Assembly: GCF_006491595.2 (NCBI RefSeq)
Contig: NZ_VEVQ02000002.1
Coordinates: 310,001-374,000, forward strand
DNA from: Flavobacterium jejuense
Lineage (GTDB): Bacteria > Bacteroidota > Bacteroidia > Flavobacteriales > Flavobacteriaceae
DNA: 64,000 nt
Direction: 5' to 3'
A program made the position numbers and the translations under genes. The notes beneath the pieces are model-generated. The model was given only the letters and a program-made list of their open reading frames with translations, was not told the origin of the DNA and did not search any database. Shown here piece after piece: positions 46,289-55,122 of the stretch; positions within the stretch are counted from its first letter, which is position 1; each line of letters starts with the position of its first letter.

Positions 46289-47413
46289 TTATTGTCCTAA
46301 TAGCTCAATGATTTTAGCTTTAAGTTCATCACCTCTTAAGTCTTTTGCTACAATATTTCCCTTTCCATCTAGTATAAAAGTAGCAGGAATAGATTTTACA
46401 TTGTATTGTTCTGCGATAGGATCTTGCCAAAACTTTAAGTTAGAAACGTGATTCCAAACCAAACCATCATCTGCAATTGCTTGTTTCCATTTATCTGCGT
46501 CTTTATCTAAAGAAATTCCAATGATATTTAAACCTTTTTCATGTAGCTCATTGTACATTGCTACAACATTTGGATTTTCTAGACGACATGGCTTACACCA
46601 AGAAGCCCAAAAATCTATAATTGTTACTTTTCCTAAAGATTCTTTTAAAGAAATTGTTTTTCCTTCTGGAGATGGAGCACTAAATTCTGGAGCTGGTTTT
46701 CCTATTGTGATAGCAGTAGCTGCTTCAATTGCTTTTTTGATGTTTTTTGCATGTTTATTCTCAAGTAGAGATTTGTCTAACTTGTCATAACTCTTTTGAA
46801 CTTCATCAATTTCTGCTGTTTGGTTATTGATAAAGCTTTCAAGTAATAAAAGTGAAATGTATGATTTTGGGTTGTTTTTTACAAAATCTTTTGAAAAAGT
46901 ATTCATTTCTTCTTGAACAACTTTGTATTCTTTCATAATTTTGTTAATAACGACAGTGTCTTGTGCTTGTTGAGCAGCTTGCATTTTTTCGTTATTATCT
47001 TTTTGAAATTGCATCATTTTTTTCCCAAAAGAAGCAGATTTATCATTAAATTCTTGGAATTTTTCATTATTGTAAGTACCACTAATTTTTGATTTTTGTA
47101 AACTATCTTTATCAAAAGTAATTTCAGTTTTACCTTCTTCAAATACAAATGGAATACCTTGTTGAGAGCCTTCTAATTTAATAATTGCAATATCGAGGTC
47201 TTTTACTTGTCCTTTGAATTCAAATTTCCCATTCTCTACAATAGCAGTATCTTTAGAGATAGGTTCTCCCATTTCTCCTTGTAATTCGATAAACATTTTT
47301 TTTCCATTTTCTACACCTTTTGCAGTTCCGGTAACAATGTATTGATTTTCTATAGCTTTTTCACATGAAATAAAAGCAAAAACGCTAGCTACTAATACTA
47401 AAATTTTCTTCAT
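46289..47413 (-). CDS. TlpA-family thiol-disulfide oxidoreductase with DUF4369 domain
   Basis: A 374-residue lipoprotein (VFAFISC, Cys near 17). Residues about 25-120 form a DUF4369 beta-domain (YIVTGTAKGVENGKKMFIELQG), followed by a helical linker and a C-terminal thioredoxin fold with active site WCKPC (WASWCKPCRLENP) and cis-Pro in SIPATF. Acts as a membrane-anchored periplasmic disulfide reductase, typical of Bacteroidota. It is monocistronic, with its own -7 box and terminator. Confidence 0.94.
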   Translation of the reverse strand: MKKILVLVASVFAFISCEKAIENQYIVTGTAKGVENGKKMFIELQGEMGEPISKDTAIVENGKFEFKGQVKDLDIAIIKLEGSQQGIPFVFEEGKTEITFDKDSLQKSKISGTYNNEKFQEFNDKSASFGKKMMQFQKDNNEKMQAAQQAQDTVVINKIMKEYKVVQEEMNTFSKDFVKNNPKSYISLLLLESFINNQTAEIDEVQKSYDKLDKSLLENKHAKNIKKAIEAATAITIGKPAPEFSAPSPEGKTISLKESLGKVTIIDFWASWCKPCRLENPNVVAMYNELHEKGLNIIGISLDKDADKWKQAIADDGLVWNHVSNLKFWQDPIAEQYNVKSIPATFILDGKGNIVAKDLRGDELKAKIIELLGQ

Positions 47414-47438
47414 TTATATTTTTTGTTTAATTTGTTCG

Positions 47439-47446
47439 CAAATGTA
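47439..47446 (-). promoter_or_regulatory. -7 box of the TlpA-like gene
   Basis: Minus-strand TACATTTG fits TAnnTTTG, 25 bases upstream of the ATG. Confidence 0.55.
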
Positions 47447-47492
47447 TTTAATTTATAACATTTTAGATGTGATTTAAGATTAAAATTTTCAT

Positions 47493-47521
47493 AAAAAAGT
47501 CAGGCATAAGACCTGACTTTT
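47493..47521 (-). terminator. Terminator of the sulfur gene cluster
   Basis: AAGTCAGG (47498-47505) and CCTGACTT (47512-47519) form an 8-bp stem with a minus-strand T run following, directly after the stop at 47544. Confidence 0.85.
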
Positions 47522-47543
47522 GCTAAAAATAGATTTTTAATCC

Positions 47544-48953
47544 TTATTTTAAAGTAGAAGGACAAACATAATTAGTCAAAGGAATATTAGTATGTCTTAT
47601 ACCAGACATTCCTTTTTCTACATTTATCATGTTGTGATAACCTCTGGATTTCATTATTGAAGCCCAAATAACAGATCGATATCCACCAGCACAATGTACA
47701 TAAAATGGTTCGTTTTTTGGAATTTCAGCTAAATGTTCATTTATGAAGTCTAATGGGATATTTATGGCTTTTTCCACATGTTCAGCCGAAAATTCTCCAG
47801 GTTTTCTAGCATCAATTATTTTTGCTTCTTGGAAAACTTTTGCAAACTCTTCTGGTGTTGTTGAATTAATGGAATCGATTTCATAACCTGCTTTTTTCCA
47901 AGCTTCGATTCCACCTTCTAAATAGCCTAAAGTATTGTCAAAACCAACTCTTGAAAGTCTAGTTACAGTTTCTTCTTCTTTCCCTTCTGGAGTAATCAAT
48001 AAAATAGGTTGTTTCACATCTCTAATCAAAGCACCAACCCAAGGTGCAAACTGACCATGTAAACCAATAAAGATTGAATTAGGGATGTGTTCTTCTATGT
48101 AATCATATTCATTTCTTACATCTAAAATTACTGCTTCAGTTTGATTTGCAATTGCTTCAAATGTAACTGGTGTTAATGGTTTGTTAGCTTTTTCTTTTAC
48201 ACTATCTAAACTTTCATAACCTTGTATGTTCATCATTACATTTTGAGGAAAATAGGCTGGTGGAGGTAATAATCCGTCTAATAATTCAGTTTTGAATTCT
48301 TCCAATGTCATATTTTCTCTTAATGCATAATTCGTTTTCTTTTGGTTACCCAAAGTATCAGTAGTTTCTTTACTCATATTCTTACCACAAGCACTTCCTG
48401 CTCCGTGATTTGGATAAACTATTAAATCATCGCTAAGAGGCATTATTTTATTTCGGAGAGAATGAAATAAATACTCAGCTAATTTATCTTGTGTTAAATC
48501 CTTAACTAACTTTTGAGCTAAGTCGGGTCTTCCTACATCACCAATGAATAAAGTATCACCAGTTATAATTCCATGGTTTTTGCCATTTTCATCTGAAATT
48601 AAATAGCAAGTACTTTCTAAAGTATGCCCTGGAGTATGAATGGCTTTTATAGTATAATTTCCAACCTTAAATTCTTGATTATCTTCAGCAATAATGGCTT
48701 TAAAGTTAGGTTTTGCTGTTGGACCAAAAACAATATTTGCTTCTGTTTTTTCGGCCAAGTCTAAGTGTCCAGAAACGAAATCTGCATGAAAATGAGTTTC
48801 GAATATATATTTAATTTTTGCATTGTCTTTTGAAGCTCTATCAATATAGGGTTGGACTTCTCTAAGTGGATCAAATATAGCTGCTTCACCATTATTTTCT
48901 ATGTAATAGGCAGCATGGGCAATACAACCTGTATAAATTTGTTCTATTTTCAT
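47544..48953 (-). CDS. MBL-fold hydrolase fused to two rhodanese domains
   Basis: 469 residues. The N-terminal metallo-beta-lactamase domain (about 1-240) has THFHADFVSGH, TPGHTLES and GDTLFIGDVGRPDL and resembles persulfide dioxygenases (ETHE1 type); the usual HxHxDH reads HFHADF here, as in the rhodanese-fused subgroup. Rhodanese 1 (about 265-350) lacks the catalytic Cys (LITPEGKEE). Rhodanese 2 (about 370-460) has active Cys in YVHCAGGYRS. Predicted to handle persulfide or thiosulfate sulfur in the cytosol, together with the adjacent TauE/SafE exporter. Confidence 0.92.
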   Translation of the reverse strand: MKIEQIYTGCIAHAAYYIENNGEAAIFDPLREVQPYIDRASKDNAKIKYIFETHFHADFVSGHLDLAEKTEANIVFGPTAKPNFKAIIAEDNQEFKVGNYTIKAIHTPGHTLESTCYLISDENGKNHGIITGDTLFIGDVGRPDLAQKLVKDLTQDKLAEYLFHSLRNKIMPLSDDLIVYPNHGAGSACGKNMSKETTDTLGNQKKTNYALRENMTLEEFKTELLDGLLPPPAYFPQNVMMNIQGYESLDSVKEKANKPLTPVTFEAIANQTEAVILDVRNEYDYIEEHIPNSIFIGLHGQFAPWVGALIRDVKQPILLITPEGKEEETVTRLSRVGFDNTLGYLEGGIEAWKKAGYEIDSINSTTPEEFAKVFQEAKIIDARKPGEFSAEHVEKAINIPLDFINEHLAEIPKNEPFYVHCAGGYRSVIWASIMKSRGYHNMINVEKGMSGIRHTNIPLTNYVCPSTLK

Positions 48954-48974
48954 TTCAAATAAATTTTATGATAC

Positions 48975-48982
48975 AAATTTAC
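48975..48982 (-). promoter_or_regulatory. -7 box of the MBL-rhodanese gene
   Basis: Minus-strand TAAATTTG fits TAnnTTTG, 21 bases before the ATG; it lies between this gene and the TauE/SafE gene, so the hydrolase gene may have a separate promoter. Confidence 0.55.
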
Positions 48983-49013
48983 AAATAATAAACTTTAAAG
49001 GAAGTAACATGCG

Positions 49014-49799
49014 TTACATTAATTCTTTAAATGTGATTACAAAAGCCATTAGTAGTACGAAATAAGCGAATCCTTTTTTTAATTGCACTTCATTAATGTA
49101 TTTACTAATGTAAGTACCGGTAAAAATACCTATCATAGAAATTATAGAAAAGGGAAGTAGGAATTTCCAATCGATCTGAATGTTTTGTAAATCACCTAAA
49201 AAACCAATTAATGAATTCATTGCTATTATAAACATAGAAGTACCTACTGCCTTTTTCATAGGTAATTTCGTAATTAATAATAAAGAAGGAATAATTAAAA
49301 AGCCACCACCTGCACCAACTAAACCTATAATAATACCGATAGTAATATTTTGAATAATTATTTTGGCTAAATAATGTTTTCTCGTTACTTCTTTTAAATT
49401 TACTTTAGGTTTTTTTATCATCGATAATGCAGCAAATAACATAATAATAGCAAACAAAAGCATTAAAAAAGTATTCCTTGTTAAAGTTAGAGTGTCATTC
49501 TGAAAAATTATATTTGGAATATTTGATACAATGTATTTTCTAGTCACAAAAACACCAATAAAAGATGGAATTGCAAATAGAAAACCAGTTTTAATATCAA
49601 CTAATTTTTTTCTGTAATTTAATGTAGCTCCAAAAGCTGAAGAAGTACCTACAACAAAAAGGGAATAAGCAGCACTTACAACTGGGTTATAACTCATTAC
49701 ATATACTAGTAAAGGAACCGTTAGAATTGAACCACCACCACCTGTTAAACCTAAAATTATTCCTATAAAAAAAGCTCCTATATATCCAAAAATTTCCAT
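49014..49799 (-). CDS. TauE/SafE-family sulfite/sulfur-anion exporter
   Basis: A 261-residue inner-membrane protein with about eight helices. The family repeat motif GLTGGGGSILTVPLLVY occurs near the N-terminus, with its mirror GLVGAGGGFLIIPSLLL in the second half. Moves sulfite, sulfoacetate, thiosulfate or similar anions; in this setting probably the product of persulfide oxidation. The start overlaps the stop of the Crp/Fnr gene by one base. Confidence 0.92.
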   Translation of the reverse strand: MEIFGYIGAFFIGIILGLTGGGGSILTVPLLVYVMSYNPVVSAAYSLFVVGTSSAFGATLNYRKKLVDIKTGFLFAIPSFIGVFVTRKYIVSNIPNIIFQNDTLTLTRNTFLMLLFAIIMLFAALSMIKKPKVNLKEVTRKHYLAKIIIQNITIGIIIGLVGAGGGFLIIPSLLLITKLPMKKAVGTSMFIIAMNSLIGFLGDLQNIQIDWKFLLPFSIISMIGIFTGTYISKYINEVQLKKGFAYFVLLMAFVITFKELM

Positions 49800-50431
49800 T
49801 AAAGTGCTACTATTTCTATTTTGTTTCTATGTAGTTTTATTTTACCTTGTATTTCTAAACTTTTTAATAACCTTGAAATAACCACTCTAGAGGTATGCAT
49901 ATCATATGCAATTTGTTGATGTGTATTATTGATTTCTGTATTTCCAATAACTTTAGCTTTATCTGTAAGGTACTTGTACAAACGTTCGTCTAAGTTCATA
50001 AAGGCTAATGTGTCAATTGCTTCTAACATTTCATTTAAACGGATGTTATAACTTTCAAACACAAAATTTCTCCATGTCTTGTATTTGGTCAACCATTCTT
50101 CCATTTTTTCAACCGGTATCATAAGCATAGCACCATCATTTTCAGCAATGGCTCTAATTTTACTTTTTGATTTTCCCATACAACAAGTTAAGGTCATAGC
50201 ACAAGTATCGCCTCTTTCTAAAAAATAGAGTAGTAGTTCGTCACCATTTTCATCTTCTCGCAAAATTTTTATAGCGCCATGAAGTAAAAGAGGCATTGAT
50301 TTGATGTAATCACCTATTTCAATTAAGTACTCTTCGGCTTTGAATTCTTTATATATAGCAACTTTTTCAATTTCAAGTAATAAGGCTTCTTCGAAGATAT
50401 AACCGTAGGCTTGTTCTAAAATTTCTTTCAT
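49799..50431 (-). CDS. Crp/Fnr-family regulator with clustered cysteines
   Basis: A 210-residue regulator: cyclic-nucleotide-binding-like beta-roll (about 10-125), dimer helix, and a helix-turn-helix (about 165-205, THQQIAYDMHTSRVVISRLLK). Where cAMP-binding proteins carry the phosphate-binding cassette, this one has ERGDTCAMTLTCCMGKSKS, with Cys 77, 83 and 84. That suggests a thiol-based signal rather than cAMP. Being first in the sulfur operon (one-base overlap with the exporter), it probably regulates it. Confidence 0.92.
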   Translation of the reverse strand: MKEILEQAYGYIFEEALLLEIEKVAIYKEFKAEEYLIEIGDYIKSMPLLLHGAIKILREDENGDELLLYFLERGDTCAMTLTCCMGKSKSKIRAIAENDGAMLMIPVEKMEEWLTKYKTWRNFVFESYNIRLNEMLEAIDTLAFMNLDERLYKYLTDKAKVIGNTEINNTHQQIAYDMHTSRVVISRLLKSLEIQGKIKLHRNKIEIVAL

Positions 50432-50560
50432 TACAGATTTTTGGTAAAGATACGTTTAATATAAGGTTTAGGTATGTTACTTTTGTTACACAAAAAGCCT
50501 AATTCCTTTAAATAACGAAATTAGGCTTAAAATTTTAAAAACAATAATTTTTTATAAAGA

Positions 50561-51565
50561 TTACAAGTTTAATGGTTTCACATCACCATTTGCAGTCACT
50601 ATATAATAACGATTGTTTCTTATGATTGTATTTTTTGGTAATTGATCTTCTTTCAATTTAATTCGAATCGTTAAATCATAGAATATTTGAATTGTTGGTT
50701 CAGTTATGTCAGCATTTACAACAAAAGTGTGTGTTTTTGATAAGGCTGAATCGTAAAATTGAGTATTATTTTTTCGAATATTATTCACAGTACTAGTTGA
50801 CTCAAAATTTATGCTAGCTTGGCTGTAAGCCGAATAACTTCTATAACTTTCCATTGGGTAAACCGTATTATAACCTTCTGTTAAAGATTTTTCTTTTTTA
50901 AACAAATCCGTATTCATTATAGTAGAATAATTCGTTAGCATTTGTTTGTATTCTTCTGCTGCTTTTGTTTGTAAAACATCTCTAATATGATCTAAATTAC
51001 TAGTTACATAGTCAACTTTTGCTAAGTCATATATTTCTTGTTTGGCACAGAAATTCATGATAGTATTCAAGTCATTTGTTTTTTTGAATTTTATAATTAG
51101 ATTTTTTTTCAGTTCAAAGCCAGAAGGTTTTTCATTGTAGGTTTTTGGATTGAAAATCTTTTTTTGAATTTCATAATCATACATCGGAACAAATGAAATC
51201 ATGTCTATAATGATCTCTATTTCTGGATTGAATGCTGTAATCGCTTTGGTAACGGCTTCTAATCTTGTATCCATCAAGTTTGTAGTTTCTTCTGCTGTTT
51301 TACCAATTTGAAGCACACTAAAAACCGCTCTTTGTGAAGTAGCTTTTTCATTATAAATACCTTTGATAGTAATATACATTTCATTTTCATTACCGGTCGT
51401 GGTTTGAATGGTACTGACTTGATTATTTTGGTATTGATTTTGGTAATTGTAATTACCACTTGCCATTTTTGTAGCCGATTCAGCGTTTGCATTTCCAGAA
51501 TGTTGAGCAAAAAGTGTTGTGTTTAATAACAATACAAGAGCAAAAAATGTATTTGAAGTTTTCAT
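50561..51565 (-). CDS. SIMPL-like exported protein, paralogue 1
   Basis: 334 residues with a signal peptide (ending LFAQ). A Gln/Asn-rich linker (NYNYQNQYQNN) is followed by a divergent SIMPL/DUF541-like domain: MYITIKGIYNEKATSQRAVFSVLQIGKTAEE, then IDMISFVPMYDYEIQKK and TKAAEEYKQMLTNY at the position of the conserved helix. The C-terminus ends RNNRYYIVTANGDVKPLNL. It lies 19 bases downstream of a related gene and is divergent from the AAA-VWA operon. The function is unknown; a periplasmic or outer-membrane-associated location is expected. Confidence 0.72.
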   Translation of the reverse strand: MKTSNTFFALVLLLNTTLFAQHSGNANAESATKMASGNYNYQNQYQNNQVSTIQTTTGNENEMYITIKGIYNEKATSQRAVFSVLQIGKTAEETTNLMDTRLEAVTKAITAFNPEIEIIIDMISFVPMYDYEIQKKIFNPKTYNEKPSGFELKKNLIIKFKKTNDLNTIMNFCAKQEIYDLAKVDYVTSNLDHIRDVLQTKAAEEYKQMLTNYSTIMNTDLFKKEKSLTEGYNTVYPMESYRSYSAYSQASINFESTSTVNNIRKNNTQFYDSALSKTHTFVVNADITEPTIQIFYDLTIRIKLKEDQLPKNTIIRNNRYYIVTANGDVKPLNL

Positions 51566-51584
51566 AATATGGAGTTTTAAAAAT

Positions 51585-52481
51585 TTATAATGATGTATCT
51601 AATTTGTAGGTGATTGTAAGAGTCAATACATATTGAATTCCAATTTCTGAAGCTGATTGGTTAAAAACTATATCAATAGCATCACTTTCAACTCCTTCAT
51701 AATAATAAGTTGTATTCTTGCGAGTCATTTTTTTTATAAAGTTTTGATTGGAATTTCTATAATTGGTCTCTATTTCAGAAGTATCAAAAGCTTGGTATTT
51801 CTTGTATTGTGTTTTTGGAAAAAAAATAGAGAAGTCTTCACTCGCATTTGGTGTTCCAACTATTCGTTTTCCAAAAGTTTTTAAATACAAGTCTTTTTTA
51901 GAATCAGCAATTTTTATAGCTTCTTCAAATAAAAAAGTATGTTTTTCTAAGACATCATTATTACGATATTCAACTGTAATAATATCATAGATTTCAAATT
52001 TAGAAGCAGTAGTGATAATTTGTTCAATACTAGCACTTTGATTACTTGTAATAATGATATTCTTTTTTATTTCAAATCCTTTTTGGAACTCATCTGCTTG
52101 ATTTTCACCAACAGTATAATCGTACACTTTTGTTTGTGAAATAAAATCAATATAAATGTTTTCTTTTTTTATTTTTAGTTTCTGAATGTCATTTATAAAA
52201 CCGTCTATTCTTTTATTAATTAAATTATTACATTCAGCAACAGTTTGTGCTTCTTGATTGGTGCCAATTACTAAAGTAAAAGAATCTGCTTTTTCATTTA
52301 ATAGTACTTTCACTTGCATCGTTAAATGATTGTCGTTTATTGAAATTGTATTTCCAATTGAGGTTCCATTTTGTTTTCCGTAACTCTTATTCGTATTTGT
52401 CGAGAAGACTTGATTGCCACTAATTTGAGCAAAAGTCATACTCTCAAAAAGAAGTAAAAGATAAAATAACTTTGTTTTCAT
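51585..52481 (-). CDS. SIMPL-like exported protein, paralogue 2
   Basis: 298 residues with a signal peptide (LLFESMTFAQ). It shares layout with its neighbour: short Asn-rich start, HLTMQVKVLLNEKADSFTLVIGT, ENIYIDFISQTKVYDYTV, FEIKKNIIIT and a C-terminal beta region ending TLTITYKLD. The similarity supports a tandem duplication of a divergent SIMPL-like protein. It is the first gene of the pair and faces the divergent operon starting at 52640 across 158 bases. Confidence 0.7.
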   Translation of the reverse strand: MKTKLFYLLLLFESMTFAQISGNQVFSTNTNKSYGKQNGTSIGNTISINDNHLTMQVKVLLNEKADSFTLVIGTNQEAQTVAECNNLINKRIDGFINDIQKLKIKKENIYIDFISQTKVYDYTVGENQADEFQKGFEIKKNIIITSNQSASIEQIITTASKFEIYDIITVEYRNNDVLEKHTFLFEEAIKIADSKKDLYLKTFGKRIVGTPNASEDFSIFFPKTQYKKYQAFDTSEIETNYRNSNQNFIKKMTRKNTTYYYEGVESDAIDIVFNQSASEIGIQYVLTLTITYKLDTSL

Positions 52482-52619
52482 TTTATATTTTTTTAATGAT
52501 TATGAAGCAAACCTATAGCTATGTTTAAAATGAGTTTTAGTAAAACCACTGTGTAGTAGATGTAATGATTTTTCAGTACTTTTACAGTCGTTTTACAGTA
52601 ATAAATAGAAGTGTAAAAC

Positions 52620-52627
52620 TAATTTTG
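52620..52627 (+). promoter_or_regulatory. -7 box of the AAA-VWA operon
   Basis: TAATTTTG fits TAnnTTTG, 12 bases before the ATG at 52640. It lies inside the longer frame that starts at 52565, supporting the later start. Confidence 0.6.
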
Positions 52628-52639
52628 CTAAGTATAATT

Positions 52640-53548
52640 ATGACAGATATTGCTGTTTTTTATGAATTAAAAAAAAGTGTTTTAGAACGCTATAAAAAAC
52701 GCTATCCGTATTTTGATGGAAATTGGAAAACCTTCTCTGCACAAGATATTTTAAATCTTATAGATGATGTTCAAGAGGAAACAAAAAATAGTGTTAGTGA
52801 AAAATGGATTTATACCCATTTAAAACCAGAAACCAACGAAAAGTTACCTAGAAAAGACCTATTGAATATCTTTTCGCAATATGTAGGAAAAAGTAGTTGG
52901 GACGAATATAAGTATGAATTTGGGAAACAAAAACCAGAATTTAAAAAAAGGGTTTCTAAACCAAAATTTAAAAACAATATGTACTGGTTTTTAGGATTGT
53001 TACTTGTTTTTATTCTTGGATTTGTTTTTTGGAAGTTTGTATTACAATCAGTTAATACCAAAACCATTCAATTAAAAGAGCAATATACAAATGAGCATGT
53101 AAATGAAAAAACTACTAAAGCTTTTGTAATAGAAGATTCCTTGGAAACTGAAATTCCTATTGAAAATTCAAAAATTAAAGTAAAAGAAAATTCAAAAATT
53201 ATTGTAAAAAACCCTCTTTTTAAAGATAAAAAAGTTGATTTAGAAAAAAATCCTAAAACAAATACAGTTTTACTTGAACCAAACGATTATGCTTCTATCT
53301 TGCAAGGATTTATTAAAAGTGATATTAAAGATTGGCAAACTAGAAAAATACAATTGCAAAAAATACTCCATGATAACGTTGAAGTTATTGTGATGTTAAA
53401 AAATAATCTAGGAGCTGAATATTTTAATAAGGAAGAGTTTTCTCAGAAATTAATTATTCCAACAGCTTCGTTAAAAAAAATGCAAATTGTAGAAGTAAAA
53501 AATGACGCAACGAATCAAATAACATTCATCCGCTTAATTCAAGAATAA
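52640..53548 (+). CDS. Single-pass membrane protein, first gene of AAA-VWA operon
   Basis: 302 residues from ATG 52640 (the frame from 52565 would include the promoter box). The cytosolic N-terminus (about 1-110) is a helical module, FYELKKSVLERYKKRYPYF...WIYTHLKP...LPRKDLLNIFSQYVGKSSWDEYK, of a sort I have seen at the start of other Bacteroidota membrane proteins. One helix spans about 117-137 (YWFLGLLLVFILGFVFWKFVL). The periplasmic part is Lys/Asn-rich with a small alpha-beta end. No enzyme motif. TAATG overlap with the next gene indicates coupling. Confidence 0.72.
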   Translation: MTDIAVFYELKKSVLERYKKRYPYFDGNWKTFSAQDILNLIDDVQEETKNSVSEKWIYTHLKPETNEKLPRKDLLNIFSQYVGKSSWDEYKYEFGKQKPEFKKRVSKPKFKNNMYWFLGLLLVFILGFVFWKFVLQSVNTKTIQLKEQYTNEHVNEKTTKAFVIEDSLETEIPIENSKIKVKENSKIIVKNPLFKDKKVDLEKNPKTNTVLLEPNDYASILQGFIKSDIKDWQTRKIQLQKILHDNVEVIVMLKNNLGAEYFNKEEFSQKLIIPTASLKKMQIVEVKNDATNQITFIRLIQE

Positions 53549-54105
53549 TGAAAAAGAGTTTGTATATCCTTATATTTTTTCCATTTTTTTTGATAAGCCA
53601 AAATGCGAGTCAAAATAAAGAGACTGTTTCTGAAAAGACTACTAAACTATCAGTTATTGAAAGGCAATTTTCAAAACCAGTAGTTTTGGCTTATCAAAAT
53701 CAAGCTATCAATACTATTAAAGATTTTTATAATTATATTAATTTATATAAGGAAGTAGAACGTTCTTTAGCTTTAGAAAAAGAAATAGATCAAAGTATTG
53801 AAAATTTATTTTTGAATACAGCAATTACCTTAAAAAATGTATTTAAAGATGCTGATAAAACTATTCCCTTAAATGAATTCCTAACAAAATGTAAAGCACA
53901 ATCTGTTTCTATATTAGTTAGTGATTTTCAAGAAAACAATACTGTTTCTGATACTTTTTTTACATTTCAATATAAAATGAATGTAACGGTAGATAACAAA
54001 ACCACTAACTATATTGTCAATCAAAAAGTATATTTTTTTCCAAGTGAAAAACAATTTGGTAAACAAAATAAACAGGTTTGGCAACTAAAATTAGGTGAAA
54101 TGTAA
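53548..54105 (+). CDS. Hypothetical exported protein
   Basis: 185 residues with a signal peptide (MKKSLYILIFFPFFLISQN). The mature part is helical then beta (ALEKEIDQSIENLFLNTAITLKNVFKDADKTIPLNEFL, FTFQYKMNVTVDNKT) with no recognised family. Start and stop overlap the flanking genes as TAATG, so it is coupled with the membrane protein upstream and probably works with its periplasmic domain. Confidence 0.72.
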   Translation: MKKSLYILIFFPFFLISQNASQNKETVSEKTTKLSVIERQFSKPVVLAYQNQAINTIKDFYNYINLYKEVERSLALEKEIDQSIENLFLNTAITLKNVFKDADKTIPLNEFLTKCKAQSVSILVSDFQENNTVSDTFFTFQYKMNVTVDNKTTNYIVNQKVYFFPSEKQFGKQNKQVWQLKLGEM

Positions 54106-54665
54106 TGCGATACAACAAACATAATTTTCATAAACATACCTTTTGTGAATTTCAAGAAGTAAATGCTTCAGATATAGAAAATCTGAAATTAAATTTCAAA
54201 AGTAAATCGGGAAGTAGTTATTATTTTACAGAAAAAGGTTTGTATCGTTTATCAAATCATTGGGGAAGAGCAGCAAACTGTAGATGGAGATTGAAACCAA
54301 TTTCAAGTTCAAAAACAAATAACTCAGATGCTAAAATTGGATATGCAAATTGGACCGATTTCTATCCTAATAATGACAAAGAAAAATTATTTTATGTCGA
54401 AGTAAATTGGATTACCAATGAAGTTATTTTTCAACACAAAAATAATCCCAATTTTCAAGAACATTTTATGGTTAGAGATGCTTTGGCTACAGCCAAAAGA
54501 ATCCAAATTATAAGAGAAGTACTTTTAGAAACCAATTGGTCAAAATACCTTACTTTTACAGATTTAGAAGTATTGCGTAAAGAAATAGTAACTTTATTGC
54601 TAACGACAGACGAAACATTTATTAAAATCAAACAAAATTTTAACCAAAATGGGACGAAGAAATGA
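54105..54665 (+). CDS. Hypothetical cytosolic protein
   Basis: 186 residues, no signal peptide. Aromatic-rich N-terminal half (FTEKGLYRLSNHWGRAANCRWRL, YANWTDFYPNNDKEKLFYVEVNW) and a helical C-terminus. No family recognised; the small-domain layout with conserved-looking Trp and His residues suggests a ligand or protein-binding module. TAATG overlap at its start and a 17-base overlap with the next small gene place it firmly in the operon. Confidence 0.72.
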   Translation: MRYNKHNFHKHTFCEFQEVNASDIENLKLNFKSKSGSSYYFTEKGLYRLSNHWGRAANCRWRLKPISSSKTNNSDAKIGYANWTDFYPNNDKEKLFYVEVNWITNEVIFQHKNNPNFQEHFMVRDALATAKRIQIIREVLLETNWSKYLTFTDLEVLRKEIVTLLLTTDETFIKIKQNFNQNGTKK

Positions 54666-54816
54666 AACCAACAGACAAGCACACAAAAAGAAAGTGGTTG
54701 CCAAAAAGAATCGAGAAAACGAAGCAAAACAACTCCTAAAAGAAAAACGAAAAGCCATTATAACACAATTTAATCAAAACCATAATGAATCAGGAACAAC
54801 TGACACAACTACATAA
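54649..54816 (+). CDS. Very small basic protein inside the operon
   Basis: 55 codons, Lys/Arg/Asn/Gln-rich (MGRRNETNRQAHKKKVVAKK...), helical and hydrophilic. The start lies within the end of the previous gene and the stop 32 bases into the next one. Overlaps on both sides and operon position support translation, but the composition is simple and there is no domain, so it may be an overprinted frame rather than a functional gene. Confidence 0.45.
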   Translation: MGRRNETNRQAHKKKVVAKKNRENEAKQLLKEKRKAIITQFNQNHNESGTTDTTT

Positions 54817-55006
54817 CGAAATTCAAACTATAATTGATGCTATGGCTGTAAAAGAACTTAAAACGGCTAATACTAAATTGGTAAGCGTAAGTGATACTAT
54901 TGATGACTTAATTGACACTACAGAAGATGATGAAATGTTAGTCGAATTAGGAAAATACCAAGTAATGTTAAATCATTTGCATATCAAATTGAATGCAGCT
55001 GAGTAA
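54785..55006 (+). CDS. Small acidic helical protein
   Basis: 73 residues, helical and acidic (VKELKTANTKLVSVSDTIDDLIDTTEDDEMLVELGKYQVMLNHLHIKL), no signal peptide and no family recognised. The pattern of two amphipathic helices suits a small adaptor or dimer. It precedes the VWA gene by 116 bases. Confidence 0.65.
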   Translation: MNQEQLTQLHNEIQTIIDAMAVKELKTANTKLVSVSDTIDDLIDTTEDDEMLVELGKYQVMLNHLHIKLNAAE

Positions 55007-55122
55007 GATTTCAATGTCAAAAATCAATTTCAATTTCAAAAAGAAAACCATCAACTAAAAAAACCTTTAACTAAAAATTAATATTCGTTACTTCAATTGG
55101 CTTTGTAAGTTTTCATACCTTT

